Shown here: positions 15,341 to 22,272 of the stretch, in pieces
Numbering within the stretch: position 1 is the stretch's first letter
Layout: each line of letters begins with the position of its first letter
From: a virus
Length of the DNA stretch: 33,319 bases
Direction: 5' to 3' (one strand)
IMG/VR virus record: IMGVR_UViG_3300046467_001092
Location: 1 to 33,319 of that record
Translations under genes and position numbers: made by a program
Notes under the pieces: model-generated
Databases searched by the model: none
What the model was told of the DNA's origin: nothing
The model's input: only the letters and a program-made list of their open reading frames with translations

Positions 15341-15772
15341 CTACGCTATGCGGATCACCGCATTACTGGCATCCGCCGTTGGAAACGTAATCGTGAAGTT
15401 GCCTGCCGTACTAGTCTTATCCGCGCCAAAATCAAACACGGCCACTGCCGGATCGCCGGATGCTGAATCATTCAAAATCATGCAGCCTCGTGCCGTGATC
15501 GTGCAGGTGCCGAAAGTTAAATCGGCAAAATCAGTGAACGCCGTGGTGCCGGAAGTCGTCGGATTTATCCGCGTCAGGGCAGAACCCTTAGCCGTATAAT
15601 TCGTCCCCGTCGCCTCCTGCGAAGTGCTATACGCCGTGGTTGCAGCACTCATCGTGGCGGAACTGGTATACAGCGCCAGATTAAACGTGCTTCCCCCTGA
15701 GAGTAAAAAATTATGCTTGGCTTCCATCAGTTCTTTCTTGAAGCTCGTACACATTGCCTGTGTGATCGCCAT
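15341..15772 (-). CDS. Phage structural protein, function unknown
   Basis: This 143-residue protein starts MAITQAMCTSFKKELMEAKHNFLLSGG and continues with Thr/Ser/Ala-rich beta-type sequence (FNLALYTSSATMSAATTAYS, TFGTCTITARGCMILND). The pattern KKELxxAKHNFxxSGG near the start is shared by many structural proteins of marine phages, by recall. Its start overlaps the upstream stop (TAATG). A tail-tube- or decoration-like role is possible. Confidence 0.8.
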   Translation of the reverse strand: MAITQAMCTSFKKELMEAKHNFLLSGGSTFNLALYTSSATMSAATTAYSTSQEATGTNYTAKGSALTRINPTTSGTTAFTDFADLTFGTCTITARGCMILNDSASGDPAVAVFDFGADKTSTAGNFTITFPTADASNAVIRIA

Positions 15773-16062
15773 TACAGTCTCCTAATAATCTCGGCCATAT
15801 CACCATGACCGTGTTCTTCCAAGTTATTCCCTATCGTACACATATGGCTTTCAATCGCCTTGCGAAGGTAATCCGCAAGCAACACTTCCACCTGCTGTTT
15901 AAACGCATGTGCCTGCTGCCGAATAGGCTCGGGGGCCGTATCGCTAATGCTCACAATCCTGTTCGCCGCCATCCTCGCCCATTCTTCCGGGGTATGGCCC
16001 CGATAGCTTGTGGTTTCTATCCCAAGGCTTCCGATCGACGATTCTAAAGGACCTTGCAACAT
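15772..16062 (-). CDS. Small phage protein of unknown function
   Basis: This 96-residue mostly helical protein (TPEEWARMAANRIVSISDTAPEPIRQQAHAFK, VEVLLADYLRKAIESH) is mildly acidic with several His. It has no signal peptide or membrane span. It overlaps both neighbours by one base or more, so it is translated with the tail genes. Similar short proteins are found near tail genes of marine phages; function is not known. Confidence 0.78.
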   Translation of the reverse strand: MLQGPLESSIGSLGIETTSYRGHTPEEWARMAANRIVSISDTAPEPIRQQAHAFKQQVEVLLADYLRKAIESHMCTIGNNLEEHGHGDMAEIIRRL

Positions 16063-16799
16063 CAGTAACGCATTGGCTCAACGGGCTTTACGCCCGCTTG
16101 TTTCATCGGTCCCACATCATCCTCGCGACCATGAATCGATACCACAACCTCCTCTTCCTTCTCAATATTAGAGAAAGCTGTCACCTTTAAGCATCCTTCC
16201 TCGGCGTACACCACCGGGGGATTCTCCAGTCGGTGATAGCCATACAGTTTCCTTTTCTCGGAAATATTGGTATCCAGAAGAGGAGAACTCGGGGCCACCG
16301 CAACATCCACGCCTGCCGCCAGACAACGGGCCAGCCAGAACTCACAGCACGCTCGGCCTAGCTCGCCAAAGTGCATGTTGGTGGTGTAAGTGAAATCTGC
16401 CCCAAATACGCTAAGACGCTTGACCCGCTTCCATAGCGCAAAGGCAATCGCATAAGAAATGGTGTTGTTGAAATAGCCGCAACCCAGCTCCCCGACAATC
16501 TCTTCTAAGGGATACAGTTCAACCCCTGGGACACGCTCATCCAGCTCACAGGAATAGATGGGACACGTCAGCGTCGGTAACGTCTTCCGCATCACCTGGG
16601 TTTGACCGCCAGAGTCTTCGCTATCAAAGAACCGGGATACCGGGTCCATCATAAAGACGCGATCCGCCTTTACGACGGCACACATCGAATTTACCGCCCA
16701 TACCTCGTCGTATTCTTCGCTATGCGTAATCGAGAGATGGTAGTCCAGCTGGCTGTGACCCAGCCCCAGAAGCGCCACATGCCCCAACCCTTCCGCCAT
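16062..16799 (-). CDS. Conserved phage protein with Rossmann-like features, unknown function
   Basis: This 245-residue protein starts MAEGLGHVALLGLGHSQLDY, a GxGxS turn after a hydrophobic strand that looks like a nucleotide-binding Rossmann start, and later has VKRLSVFGADFTYTTNMHFG and CLAAGVDVAVAPSSPLLD. It loosely resembles the DUF115/MptE-like or glycosyltransferase-like folds, but no catalytic motif is certain. ATG 16799 overlaps the upstream stop (TGATG) and is preferred to the TTG just before it. An enzyme in the middle of tail genes is unusual; it could modify virion proteins or surface sugars. This is a guess. Confidence 0.75.
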   Translation of the reverse strand: MAEGLGHVALLGLGHSQLDYHLSITHSEEYDEVWAVNSMCAVVKADRVFMMDPVSRFFDSEDSGGQTQVMRKTLPTLTCPIYSCELDERVPGVELYPLEEIVGELGCGYFNNTISYAIAFALWKRVKRLSVFGADFTYTTNMHFGELGRACCEFWLARCLAAGVDVAVAPSSPLLDTNISEKRKLYGYHRLENPPVVYAEEGCLKVTAFSNIEKEEEVVVSIHGREDDVGPMKQAGVKPVEPMRY

Positions 16800-17440
16800 C
16801 AAGCCCGCATGCTCCTCACCGCACCGCTACGGTAACTGTCGGTGGTGCTATAACCTTCCCCTAGCGTCTTCAGCTGGCCTATCGCTTCCTGATAACGGGC
16901 TTCATACACTTGCAGCAGATCCGCCTCACCCTTCAGAAAGGTGTAGGACTCTACCAAGGAGGCGTAAAGCAGCGCCGATTCTGCATTGGTGCCAAGCCAA
17001 CTGGTACCGCTACTGGCTGCCGTGATCGACTCCGGTTTATAAAAATAATGCAGCTCCACCGCATAGCCGCTCCCGGGGGTGGGACCGAGAATAAACGAGG
17101 TCTCGTCAAACAACCCGTAATACTTGGGTACCCCGGTGGTTGCCGCTACCGGGTAGGCTCCTCGAATAAAATTTACGTCTTTAAAGATCAGGTACTCATA
17201 ACCGCTGTTATCGAGGGCCAGGGAGTAAGGGGAGAGAAAATCGGATGGGGTTGCCAGGTATGAATTGCCAGAGGTCATGGTGCCGGTGGTATTTTTACGA
17301 AAGTCCGGCAGTTGCGCCGACTTCAAGATACGATCTTCAGCTTGGCTGATAATCGTGCCGAGATCATCGACAAACGTGGTTTCAGTCGTCTCCAGATAAT
17401 CCTGAATCGCTGACTTTAATGTGGTGTAAGTCCAAGCCAT
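16799..17440 (-). CDS. Head-tail connector / tail-tube-like protein
   Basis: This 213-residue protein starts MAWTYTTLKSAIQDYLETTE and contains ISQAEDRILKSAQLPDFR, YLATPSDFLSPYSLALD, YYGLFDETSFILGPTPGSGYAVELHYFYKP and a helical end (ALLYASLVESYTFLKGEADL). These are hallmarks of podovirus-like adaptor or tubular proteins (T7 gp11 / P22 gp4 group in function), often found as two paralogues; the gene at 17865-18557 is the likely partner. Its ribosome site and first seven codons lie in a 37-bp sequence that recurs at 2776-2812. Confidence 0.82.
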   Translation of the reverse strand: MAWTYTTLKSAIQDYLETTETTFVDDLGTIISQAEDRILKSAQLPDFRKNTTGTMTSGNSYLATPSDFLSPYSLALDNSGYEYLIFKDVNFIRGAYPVAATTGVPKYYGLFDETSFILGPTPGSGYAVELHYFYKPESITAASSGTSWLGTNAESALLYASLVESYTFLKGEADLLQVYEARYQEAIGQLKTLGEGYSTTDSYRSGAVRSMRA

Positions 17441-17453
17441 GCTCTATTCCTAT
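17417..17453 (-). repeat. 37-bp exact repeat, copy at the connector gene start
   Basis: This is identical to 2776-2812, 14.6 kb away. It spans the ribosome site, start codon and first codons of the connector gene and the last bases of the 24-codon gene before it. Confidence 0.9.
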
Positions 17454-17524
17454 AACAGCTTGCCAACGTCACCCGCGCTGTTACTGACGTAGTAACCGGC
17501 GGGTACTGTCTGTTCATCGGCCAT
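17450..17524 (-). CDS. Very short gene (24 codons) between connector genes
   Basis: The peptide is MADEQTVPAGYYVSNSAGDV followed by GKLL. Its ATG overlaps the stop of the preceding gene (TAATG), and it ends ten bases before the next start, filling the only gap between the two connector-region genes. The stop/start overlap is the same as for its larger neighbours, which argues that it is translated. It has no recognised function; it could be a small virion peptide or only a coupling device. Confidence 0.5.
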   Translation of the reverse strand: MADEQTVPAGYYVSNSAGDVGKLL

Positions 17525-17865
17525 TAGCTAATCGTAACCGTCAAGAACCCCGTCTGACCGTGCATGGTCAATCCGACAGTCCGGCTGCCGAGAGAGGTCA
17601 CCCCGCCGCCAATGGGATTCCAGGCATAAAGCCGCCGGCTGGCCGAGAGGCTTGACTCGGGTCGAGGATGCCGCAAAGCATTATTATCCCCGGTACGAGT
17701 CTGGCCCAGCAAGAGTTGCGGCTGATCCTCGTCCACTACGTCCTTGCCAACACGCATTCCCGTTGGCCTTCCGCCTTTATACTGCTCGACCATGTCTTTC
17801 AGTTTGTAGCGAAAGCCAGTGCGATCGCAGTAACCGAAAGCGTATTTACCATTTGCGTAACCCAC
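17524..17865 (-). CDS. Phage structural / head-completion protein of unknown function
   Basis: This 113-residue protein starts MGYANGKYAFGYCDRTGFRY, then KLKDMVEQYKGGRPTGMRVGKDVVDEDQPQLLLG. The CDRTGFRYKLxDL and GLRVGxDVxDxDQPQ pattern is recurrent in head-tail regions of marine phages. The Cys may join metal binding, but only one is present in the motif. It overlaps the preceding gene by one base and the following small gene by one base, so it belongs to the connector set. Confidence 0.8.
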   Translation of the reverse strand: MGYANGKYAFGYCDRTGFRYKLKDMVEQYKGGRPTGMRVGKDVVDEDQPQLLLGQTRTGDNNALRHPRPESSLSASRRLYAWNPIGGGVTSLGSRTVGLTMHGQTGFLTVTIS

Positions 17866-18557
17866 TAGAACCGATACCCTCCCGGCGTTACCTTGAACGC
17901 AGCTTTTTCACGATCGGCATCCGCCGCCAGGGTCCACTGCTCTTCGTAATCCGCCTTCAGCGCCGGAGCCCTGTCGGCAATCTCCGGGCGCTTCAGGCTC
18001 AGCTGATAAGCCAGCCCGGAAACCAGACACGGCAAATATCGAGAGGGCATATCCATCTCATTTGATCCCGGGGAGCCGGAGTCTTCTATCCGCTGCATGT
18101 AGTAATAGCCGAGCGTGTAGGACTCCACACTATCCGGTACCGGCCACAGGTTTAATGCAATGGCACCGGGATCTTTCTCGACCCAATACTGCAACGGCTT
18201 CGCCTGCGTCAGCTTATTAGACAGATGCGCATATGCGCTGATCGAAACCCGTGTCATCATCTGATCGAACTGGGTGCTTGAATCACCAGAATTGGTGCGG
18301 ATATAGACCTCAATCACATCGAGAATATCGCTGGACAGCGCATAACGTGCAGTTCCCGCGGTAATCGACGTAGTCCCTTCCTGTATTGTCCACAGGTTTA
18401 AACCCCGGTTCTGCCATTCAAGCATTAACAGATCAATGCTTCTCCGCGCCGAACGGTAGTCATAACCGCTCCGTAGCTCCAAACCCGCACGCTCGAACGA
18501 CTCCTCGATCATATCCGTCAGATCGAGAGTGAACGCATAAGTGCCGCTAGTTGCCAT
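17865..18557 (-). CDS. Head-tail adaptor-like protein
   Basis: This 230-residue protein starts MATSGTYAFTLDLTDMIEES, then FERAGLELRSGYDYRSARRSIDLLMLEWQNRGLNLWT, SSDILDVIEVYIRT, and near the end LPCLVSGLAYQLSLKRPEIADRAPALKADYEEQW. This domain layout fits adaptor proteins that bind under the portal in podovirus-like phages (gp4/gp11 type in function). It probably pairs with the 213-residue relative downstream. It directly follows its upstream neighbour. Confidence 0.82.
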   Translation of the reverse strand: MATSGTYAFTLDLTDMIEESFERAGLELRSGYDYRSARRSIDLLMLEWQNRGLNLWTIQEGTTSITAGTARYALSSDILDVIEVYIRTNSGDSSTQFDQMMTRVSISAYAHLSNKLTQAKPLQYWVEKDPGAIALNLWPVPDSVESYTLGYYYMQRIEDSGSPGSNEMDMPSRYLPCLVSGLAYQLSLKRPEIADRAPALKADYEEQWTLAADADREKAAFKVTPGGYRF

Positions 18558-18923
18558 TTAGGTGGTTCGCCCTCGTGTTCTCCCTCGCTGCGCTTTACCA
18601 TCACCACGGGGTAGCCGCGCTTTACCATCACCACGGGATAGACGAACCATACCGCCAGCTTTAGCATAGCTCGTACGCTGTGGGTCCATTCCAGTAACCT
18701 CCTGAAAGCGCGCTCTCATCTCCTCCCATTCCTTGCTTTTTCTTTTTGCAACCTCGCGCTTGTGTTCTTCCTCTTCTTCTTTCATCAGCCGTTTTCTATG
18801 CGGATGAAGATAGCTTTCAGCAGGAATAATCTCTTCAGCCATTACTTGTGGAGAAATCCATTTGTTCCCGGTGCTGTACAGAGGATCGACAGCGGTATCC
18901 ATTACCTTTTTCCAACTTGGCAT
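18558..18923 (-). CDS. Charged hypothetical phage protein
   Basis: This 121-residue protein starts MPSWKKVMDTAVDPLYSTGN. A very charged helix follows (RKRLMKEEEEEHKREVAKRKSKEWEEMRARF, about 43-73). The C-terminus is basic and repeats (L/R)SRGDGKAR, LPRGDGKAQ, which gives two tandem copies of about 8 residues. It has no known domain. Placed among head and connector genes, it may be a virion or scaffolding-type protein; function unknown. Confidence 0.7.
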   Translation of the reverse strand: MPSWKKVMDTAVDPLYSTGNKWISPQVMAEEIIPAESYLHPHRKRLMKEEEEEHKREVAKRKSKEWEEMRARFQEVTGMDPQRTSYAKAGGMVRLSRGDGKARLPRGDGKAQRGRTRGRTT

Positions 18924-18928
18924 GGTCT

Positions 18929-19129
18929 TTATCCTTCGCCCCGCCGCTTAGGCGCTTTTTCCTTTGCGGGTTTTTCCGCCGGAGATAGCGCCTTCATCGC
19001 GACCTCGGCCTCTTTTTGGGTCATAGGCTCACTGACAACGACAACGTCATCCGCCGTCGCTACCTGATAGATCGCCTCACCACCCGGGACCTTTACGCCA
19101 TTCTGAATAACTTTATATTTTGATTTCAT
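18929..19129 (-). CDS. Small hypothetical phage protein
   Basis: This 66-residue protein (MKSKYKVIQNGVKVPGGEAI...) has a beta-type N-terminus (YQVATADDVVVVSEPM) and a Lys/Pro/Ala-rich basic tail (KPAKEKAPKRRGEG). No known domain is seen. It is co-directional with tight spacing to both neighbours. Function unknown. Confidence 0.65.
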   Translation of the reverse strand: MKSKYKVIQNGVKVPGGEAIYQVATADDVVVVSEPMTQKEAEVAMKALSPAEKPAKEKAPKRRGEG

Positions 19130-19133
19130 CAGC

Positions 19134-19565
19134 CTAACTCGGATTGGCGTAGTGCTTTAATGCCCAGACTAGGACGCTATAGGTATCACCACTGGTGTGA
19201 TCGTTGGTCGTCAACAACAGGTCGCCGTTAACGCCGGCTCCCGCATTGTTGGTGATTCCGGGCAAATCATTCATGCCCATGCTGAAGTCCCACGTATCGG
19301 TCCAGTCCTTCGGCGCTTGGCAAATAAATACATTGCTGTCGGCATTCCATAACAACTGGAAACCCATGCCCACATTACTGAACCAGAGGCGATTAAGCAC
19401 CACCCGGTTACACGCCTGACCTGTAACAGCGTTAACTGTTAAACCGGAAACGTCGATCTTCGCGACCGCACTTTCACCTGTACCATCGCTAATATTGGTG
19501 AACTTCATCACCAAATTGCGACCGCCATCGTCGAGAATAGTCTGAGAAGTGACTGCATCAGCCAT
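19134..19565 (-). CDS. Probable virion structural protein
   Basis: This 143-residue protein starts MADAVTSQTILDDGGRNLVM, then KFTNISDGTGESAVAKIDVSGL, with a beta-rich body (RVVLNRLWFSNVGMGFQLLW, DWTDTWDFSMGMND). The DGGRNLVMKFTNISDGTGE pattern is familiar from structural proteins beside capsid genes in marine phages. It is likely a decoration or tail-associated protein; the exact role is unknown. Confidence 0.78.
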   Translation of the reverse strand: MADAVTSQTILDDGGRNLVMKFTNISDGTGESAVAKIDVSGLTVNAVTGQACNRVVLNRLWFSNVGMGFQLLWNADSNVFICQAPKDWTDTWDFSMGMNDLPGITNNAGAGVNGDLLLTTNDHTSGDTYSVLVWALKHYANPS

Positions 19566-19576
19566 GTAACTTCTCC

Positions 19577-20134
19577 TTATTCAAATGGGGTAGCGAGCGT
19601 GCCGTCACCATGAAGGAATGCCTCACAGTGCCAAACCGCCGCACTGGTTGCTACCAGACGAATAATCCCACCGACCAGCCAGCCTTGTCCTGCCGATCCC
19701 AGGTCAATGGTATCGTCGTTAGAGGCGTCTGGGATGAAGGTATTCATGTCAGTTGCAGTTGCCGGATCAAACAAATGGGCAAAACCAGAGAATAGGTCGC
19801 TGGCGTTGTCCGTATTGATCTGGCCTGCGCCAGTGAAGGTGGTGCCGACGATGAAGGTGTAGTTAATACCCGCAGCCGCCGTTGGTAGCGTTACCACGAT
19901 ACCCGCCGCCCTGTTCAGGGTATAAACCGTACCTGAGTCGGTTGACTCAACGCTCTTGGTAGCAGACGTAATGCTGCTGACGTTGGCATAAGCGGACAGA
20001 TATCCCGTCGTTGTGATATTGCCGCTGGAGTCGACGTCCAGGTTGGTAGTAATCGCGCCCGTAGTCGAGTTCTTGCTGATCTGCTCGAACCCGCCTTCCG
20101 AACGGACTGGGCCATTGAATGTTGTGTTAGCCAT
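19577..20134 (-). CDS. Probable head fibre or decoration protein
   Basis: This 185-residue protein starts MANTTFNGPVRSEGGFEQIS, then KNSTTGAITTNLDVDSSGN and a beta-rich domain (AAGIVVTLPTAAAGINYTFIV). The N-terminal FNGPVRS(E/K)GGF motif is found in structural proteins following the capsid gene in marine phages. It is the first gene after the capsid terminator and has the ribosome site ACAGGAG. Its leader carries a parS-type site, so it may have its own promoter. Confidence 0.78.
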   Translation of the reverse strand: MANTTFNGPVRSEGGFEQISKNSTTGAITTNLDVDSSGNITTTGYLSAYANVSSITSATKSVESTDSGTVYTLNRAAGIVVTLPTAAAGINYTFIVGTTFTGAGQINTDNASDLFSGFAHLFDPATATDMNTFIPDASNDDTIDLGSAGQGWLVGGIIRLVATSAAVWHCEAFLHGDGTLATPFE

Positions 20135-20166
20135 TAAAATCTCCTGTCGTGGCTAGTGTCTGCCTA

Positions 20167-20182
20167 TGTTTCACGTGAAACA
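20167..20182. promoter_or_regulatory. Exact canonical parS site (ParB-binding palindrome)
   Basis: The 16-mer TGTTTCACGTGAAACA is a perfect palindrome and matches the chromosomal parS consensus bound by ParB/Spo0J. The expected number of exact matches in 33 kb of random sequence is about 1 in 100,000. It lies in the 99-bp gap between the capsid terminator and the next gene. A second short dyad, CTGACAGTCAG, lies just beside it at 20183-20193. No parA or parB gene is seen in the window. Confidence 0.85.
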
Positions 20183-20194
20183 CTGACAGTCAGG

Positions 20195-20226
20195 ATAAAA
20201 AAGAAGGGGGCGGTTGCCCGCCCCCC
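20195..20226 (-). terminator. Rho-independent terminator after the major capsid gene
   Basis: On the minus strand, an 8-bp G/C stem (GGGGGCGG / CCGCCCCC, loop of four) starts eight bases after the capsid stop and is followed by CTTCTTTTTT-type U-rich sequence. It is the strongest terminator seen in the window. It should limit read-through from the head genes and so raise the ratio of capsid protein to tail proteins. Confidence 0.88.
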
Positions 20227-20233
20227 GCATGCC

Positions 20234-21172
20234 CTAGCTGGAGCCGGGCGATCCGTAAATTCCAAGTGGATCTGATACCCCGAAAGAGTAACGCTCTCGC
20301 GCTTTGTAGCGCACGTTACCTGTATCGAAGTCGCCATCCATGCTGGTTTCCAGCGGAGTTCTCTCAAACATCTTCAAGCCATTCGGGATATCGGTGATGA
20401 CAAAGAAGGCATTCGTATCAGTCAAATAATGATTGACAGAATAACCATCAGGTATCGCACCCATATTACGAATCGCGTTGATGTCGTTGTCAGCCGTTGC
20501 CACACGCTGCGTGGTTTCCAGCAATCGATTTGCCGTAAACATTAACGCAGGCGGAACAACCAAGCGGCGTGGTTGGGCAGCGATCAGCAATCCACGCTCG
20601 TCGGTGAGACCCGCAATCGTGATGATCGCGTTCTCTAACGAGGTTTCATTCAAATCTGCTGCCGTCGAAGGCCGGTTGTCGTTCTTGCCGCCAGAGACCA
20701 AGGGATGCCCGTCACCGCCGGTTACACCATCTCCAGACGCCGTGAACAGGTTGACCCCGTCACCGGACTGGAAACTATTGGTGAAACCATTGTTGAGCGG
20801 GTTTACCGCCTTCACTTGCTTCGTATAGCTCATTGCACGGGCAAGGGCTTTGGTATAGCGAGCGGAAAGAGAGTCATAAAGATTATCCTCCATGGCCTCC
20901 TCGGTAATCGCAAATCCCATCGCAATCGTCTCATGATTGTATCTGGCCGTGAAAGCCTCCTGTGCGGCGTCATAGCTGATCGCCGAACCCTCGTCTTTCA
21001 CCGGAGCCGCCTCGAAGCCGGACAGCTTCACCTCTTCCTCAAAAGACCGTTCCGAAGATTCGGTCTCATAAAGCAGAGTGTGCTCGTCCTCGTACTTTTC
21101 GTACTCCAATCCGAACAAGGCATTCAAGCCCGGGAGGAGTTCTTTGAGCATTTGTGCTCTTGAAATAGCCAT
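20234..21172 (-). CDS. Major capsid protein
   Basis: This 312-residue protein (MAISRAQMLKELLPGLNALF...) builds the head shell. It has an N-terminal helix with acidic E-loop-like region (YEKYEDEHTLLYETESSERSFEE), the MGFAITEEAMEDNLYDSLSARYTKALARAM spine-like helix, a Gly-rich insertion, and the PRRLVVPPALMFTANRLL and GLKMFERTPLETSMDGDFDTGNVRYKARERYSFG segments seen in HK97-fold capsid proteins of marine podovirus-like phages. It ends GIYGSPGSS. Its position after portal, scaffold and decoration genes and before a strong terminator agrees with high expression. The HK97 fold is inferred. Confidence 0.92.
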   Translation of the reverse strand: MAISRAQMLKELLPGLNALFGLEYEKYEDEHTLLYETESSERSFEEEVKLSGFEAAPVKDEGSAISYDAAQEAFTARYNHETIAMGFAITEEAMEDNLYDSLSARYTKALARAMSYTKQVKAVNPLNNGFTNSFQSGDGVNLFTASGDGVTGGDGHPLVSGGKNDNRPSTAADLNETSLENAIITIAGLTDERGLLIAAQPRRLVVPPALMFTANRLLETTQRVATADNDINAIRNMGAIPDGYSVNHYLTDTNAFFVITDIPNGLKMFERTPLETSMDGDFDTGNVRYKARERYSFGVSDPLGIYGSPGSS

Positions 21173-21190
21173 GCGCTAAGGCTCCTTTTC

Positions 21191-21769
21191 TTAAATACCA
21201 GTGGTATTGGTTAACTGATGACCTACATTGAATTTCACAATGACATCAGTATATGTGTCGCCAACCGTACTCGTCGGGCCCTCGACAAAGTCGACAACCT
21301 TAACCGGCAGCGTGTTTGTGGTTGCAACCGCCGAACCGTCAAAAGCATTTTTGCTATTGCCGATAGACGTAGAACCCGCCGTCTGAACGACGGCAGCGTT
21401 CGCACCGAGAGCCGCTTGAGCAACGGTTTCGTCGCCCTGCATCTGAAACAGCACGTTCGGATCGACCAAAACATAGGCTGCCGCATCGGAAGCCGATGTA
21501 GAAGCGGGCCATGTTTGATTGAACGTCATCTGATTCGAGGTGGGATCGGTGTATTTGCATCCTAGAAAGATGCCAATGGGCGTCAGGGTGGCGGTGCCGG
21601 CGTCTTTTTCAATCGTCCCGGCAGTTACCAACTTAACAAAGTCCCCATTGAATATCGCGGTACCGTAAGCACTGGCAATTTTGATGTGCTGAACTTTTCC
21701 CGTGAAGGAACCGCTCGCGCTCGTCGTATTGACAGGGCGGGCACCATAAGGTGTGGCGCTAGTAGCCAT
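21191..21769 (-). CDS. Probable capsid decoration / head structural protein
   Basis: This 192-residue protein starts MATSATPYGARPVNTTSASG, then SFTGKVQHIKIASAYGTAIFNGDFVKLVTAGTIEK. It is all-beta in look, with no charge clusters and many Thr/Ala. The order (scaffold, this, capsid) and the YGARPVN start are shared with marine phage genomes where such proteins are virion-associated. It lies 18 bp before the capsid gene. Confidence 0.8.
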   Translation of the reverse strand: MATSATPYGARPVNTTSASGSFTGKVQHIKIASAYGTAIFNGDFVKLVTAGTIEKDAGTATLTPIGIFLGCKYTDPTSNQMTFNQTWPASTSASDAAAYVLVDPNVLFQMQGDETVAQAALGANAAVVQTAGSTSIGNSKNAFDGSAVATTNTLPVKVVDFVEGPTSTVGDTYTDVIVKFNVGHQLTNTTGI

Positions 21770-21816
21770 TTAAAATTTCTCCAATTCAAAAATATTTATG
21801 AGCCAGCCCCGAAGGG

Positions 21817-22272
21817 TTAGCGTTTGCCAAAGGTGGTGCGCGAACTGCGCTCCGGTTGCATCAAAGGCATACGAGGATCATTTTCACGCATATAGTTCTT
21901 GTCCACCGATTCCATTTGCCGACTGGCAACCTCTTGGAAATGCTCAGTGCGCCCCCTGATTTTTTCTTCAGGAGCCTTACACAGAAGCAATCCACCGACT
22001 TCGACGTTGCCCTCGAAATTGGAATTGATATCGGACTGAACCATCAACTCGGGATGGTCTTCGGCCCTCACGGGCTCCCAGCCTTCCCGAAACATCTGTG
22101 AGACATGCGTGTTATCGGGTTGTCCCTGAATGCCGGTCCTGACGTAACGAAATACCCAGCCGTCCCGCGGTGCGGGGTCTGGTAAAATCGAGGCAGGAAC
22201 CCAGCGATCACTGGGACGCTCCGCTGTTTCTCGCGTTGTGCTTTGACGTGGAGTGCGCTCTTCATCAGACAT
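21817..22272 (-). CDS. Conserved head-region protein of unknown function
   Basis: This 151-residue protein starts MSDEERTPRQSTTRETAERP and is charged and likely flexible at the N-terminus, then has WVPASILPDPAPRDGWVFRYVRTG and GREGWEPVRAEDHPEL-like segments. ATG 22272 overlaps the scaffold stop; longer starts are less likely. The DGWVxRYVRTGIxGxxDxxxVSxxFxxGW(E/V) pattern recurs in marine phage head regions. It may be part of the head or act in assembly. Confidence 0.75.
   Translation of the reverse strand: MSDEERTPRQSTTRETAERPSDRWVPASILPDPAPRDGWVFRYVRTGIQGQPDNTHVSQMFREGWEPVRAEDHPELMVQSDINSNFEGNVEVGGLLLCKAPEEKIRGRTEHFQEVASRQMESVDKNYMRENDPRMPLMQPERSSRTTFGKR

Noticed and set aside
19110-19140. 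CTGATGA on the minus strand near a gene start
   Set aside because: No stem II or GAAA follows; it is part of a start region (ATGAAATCA).
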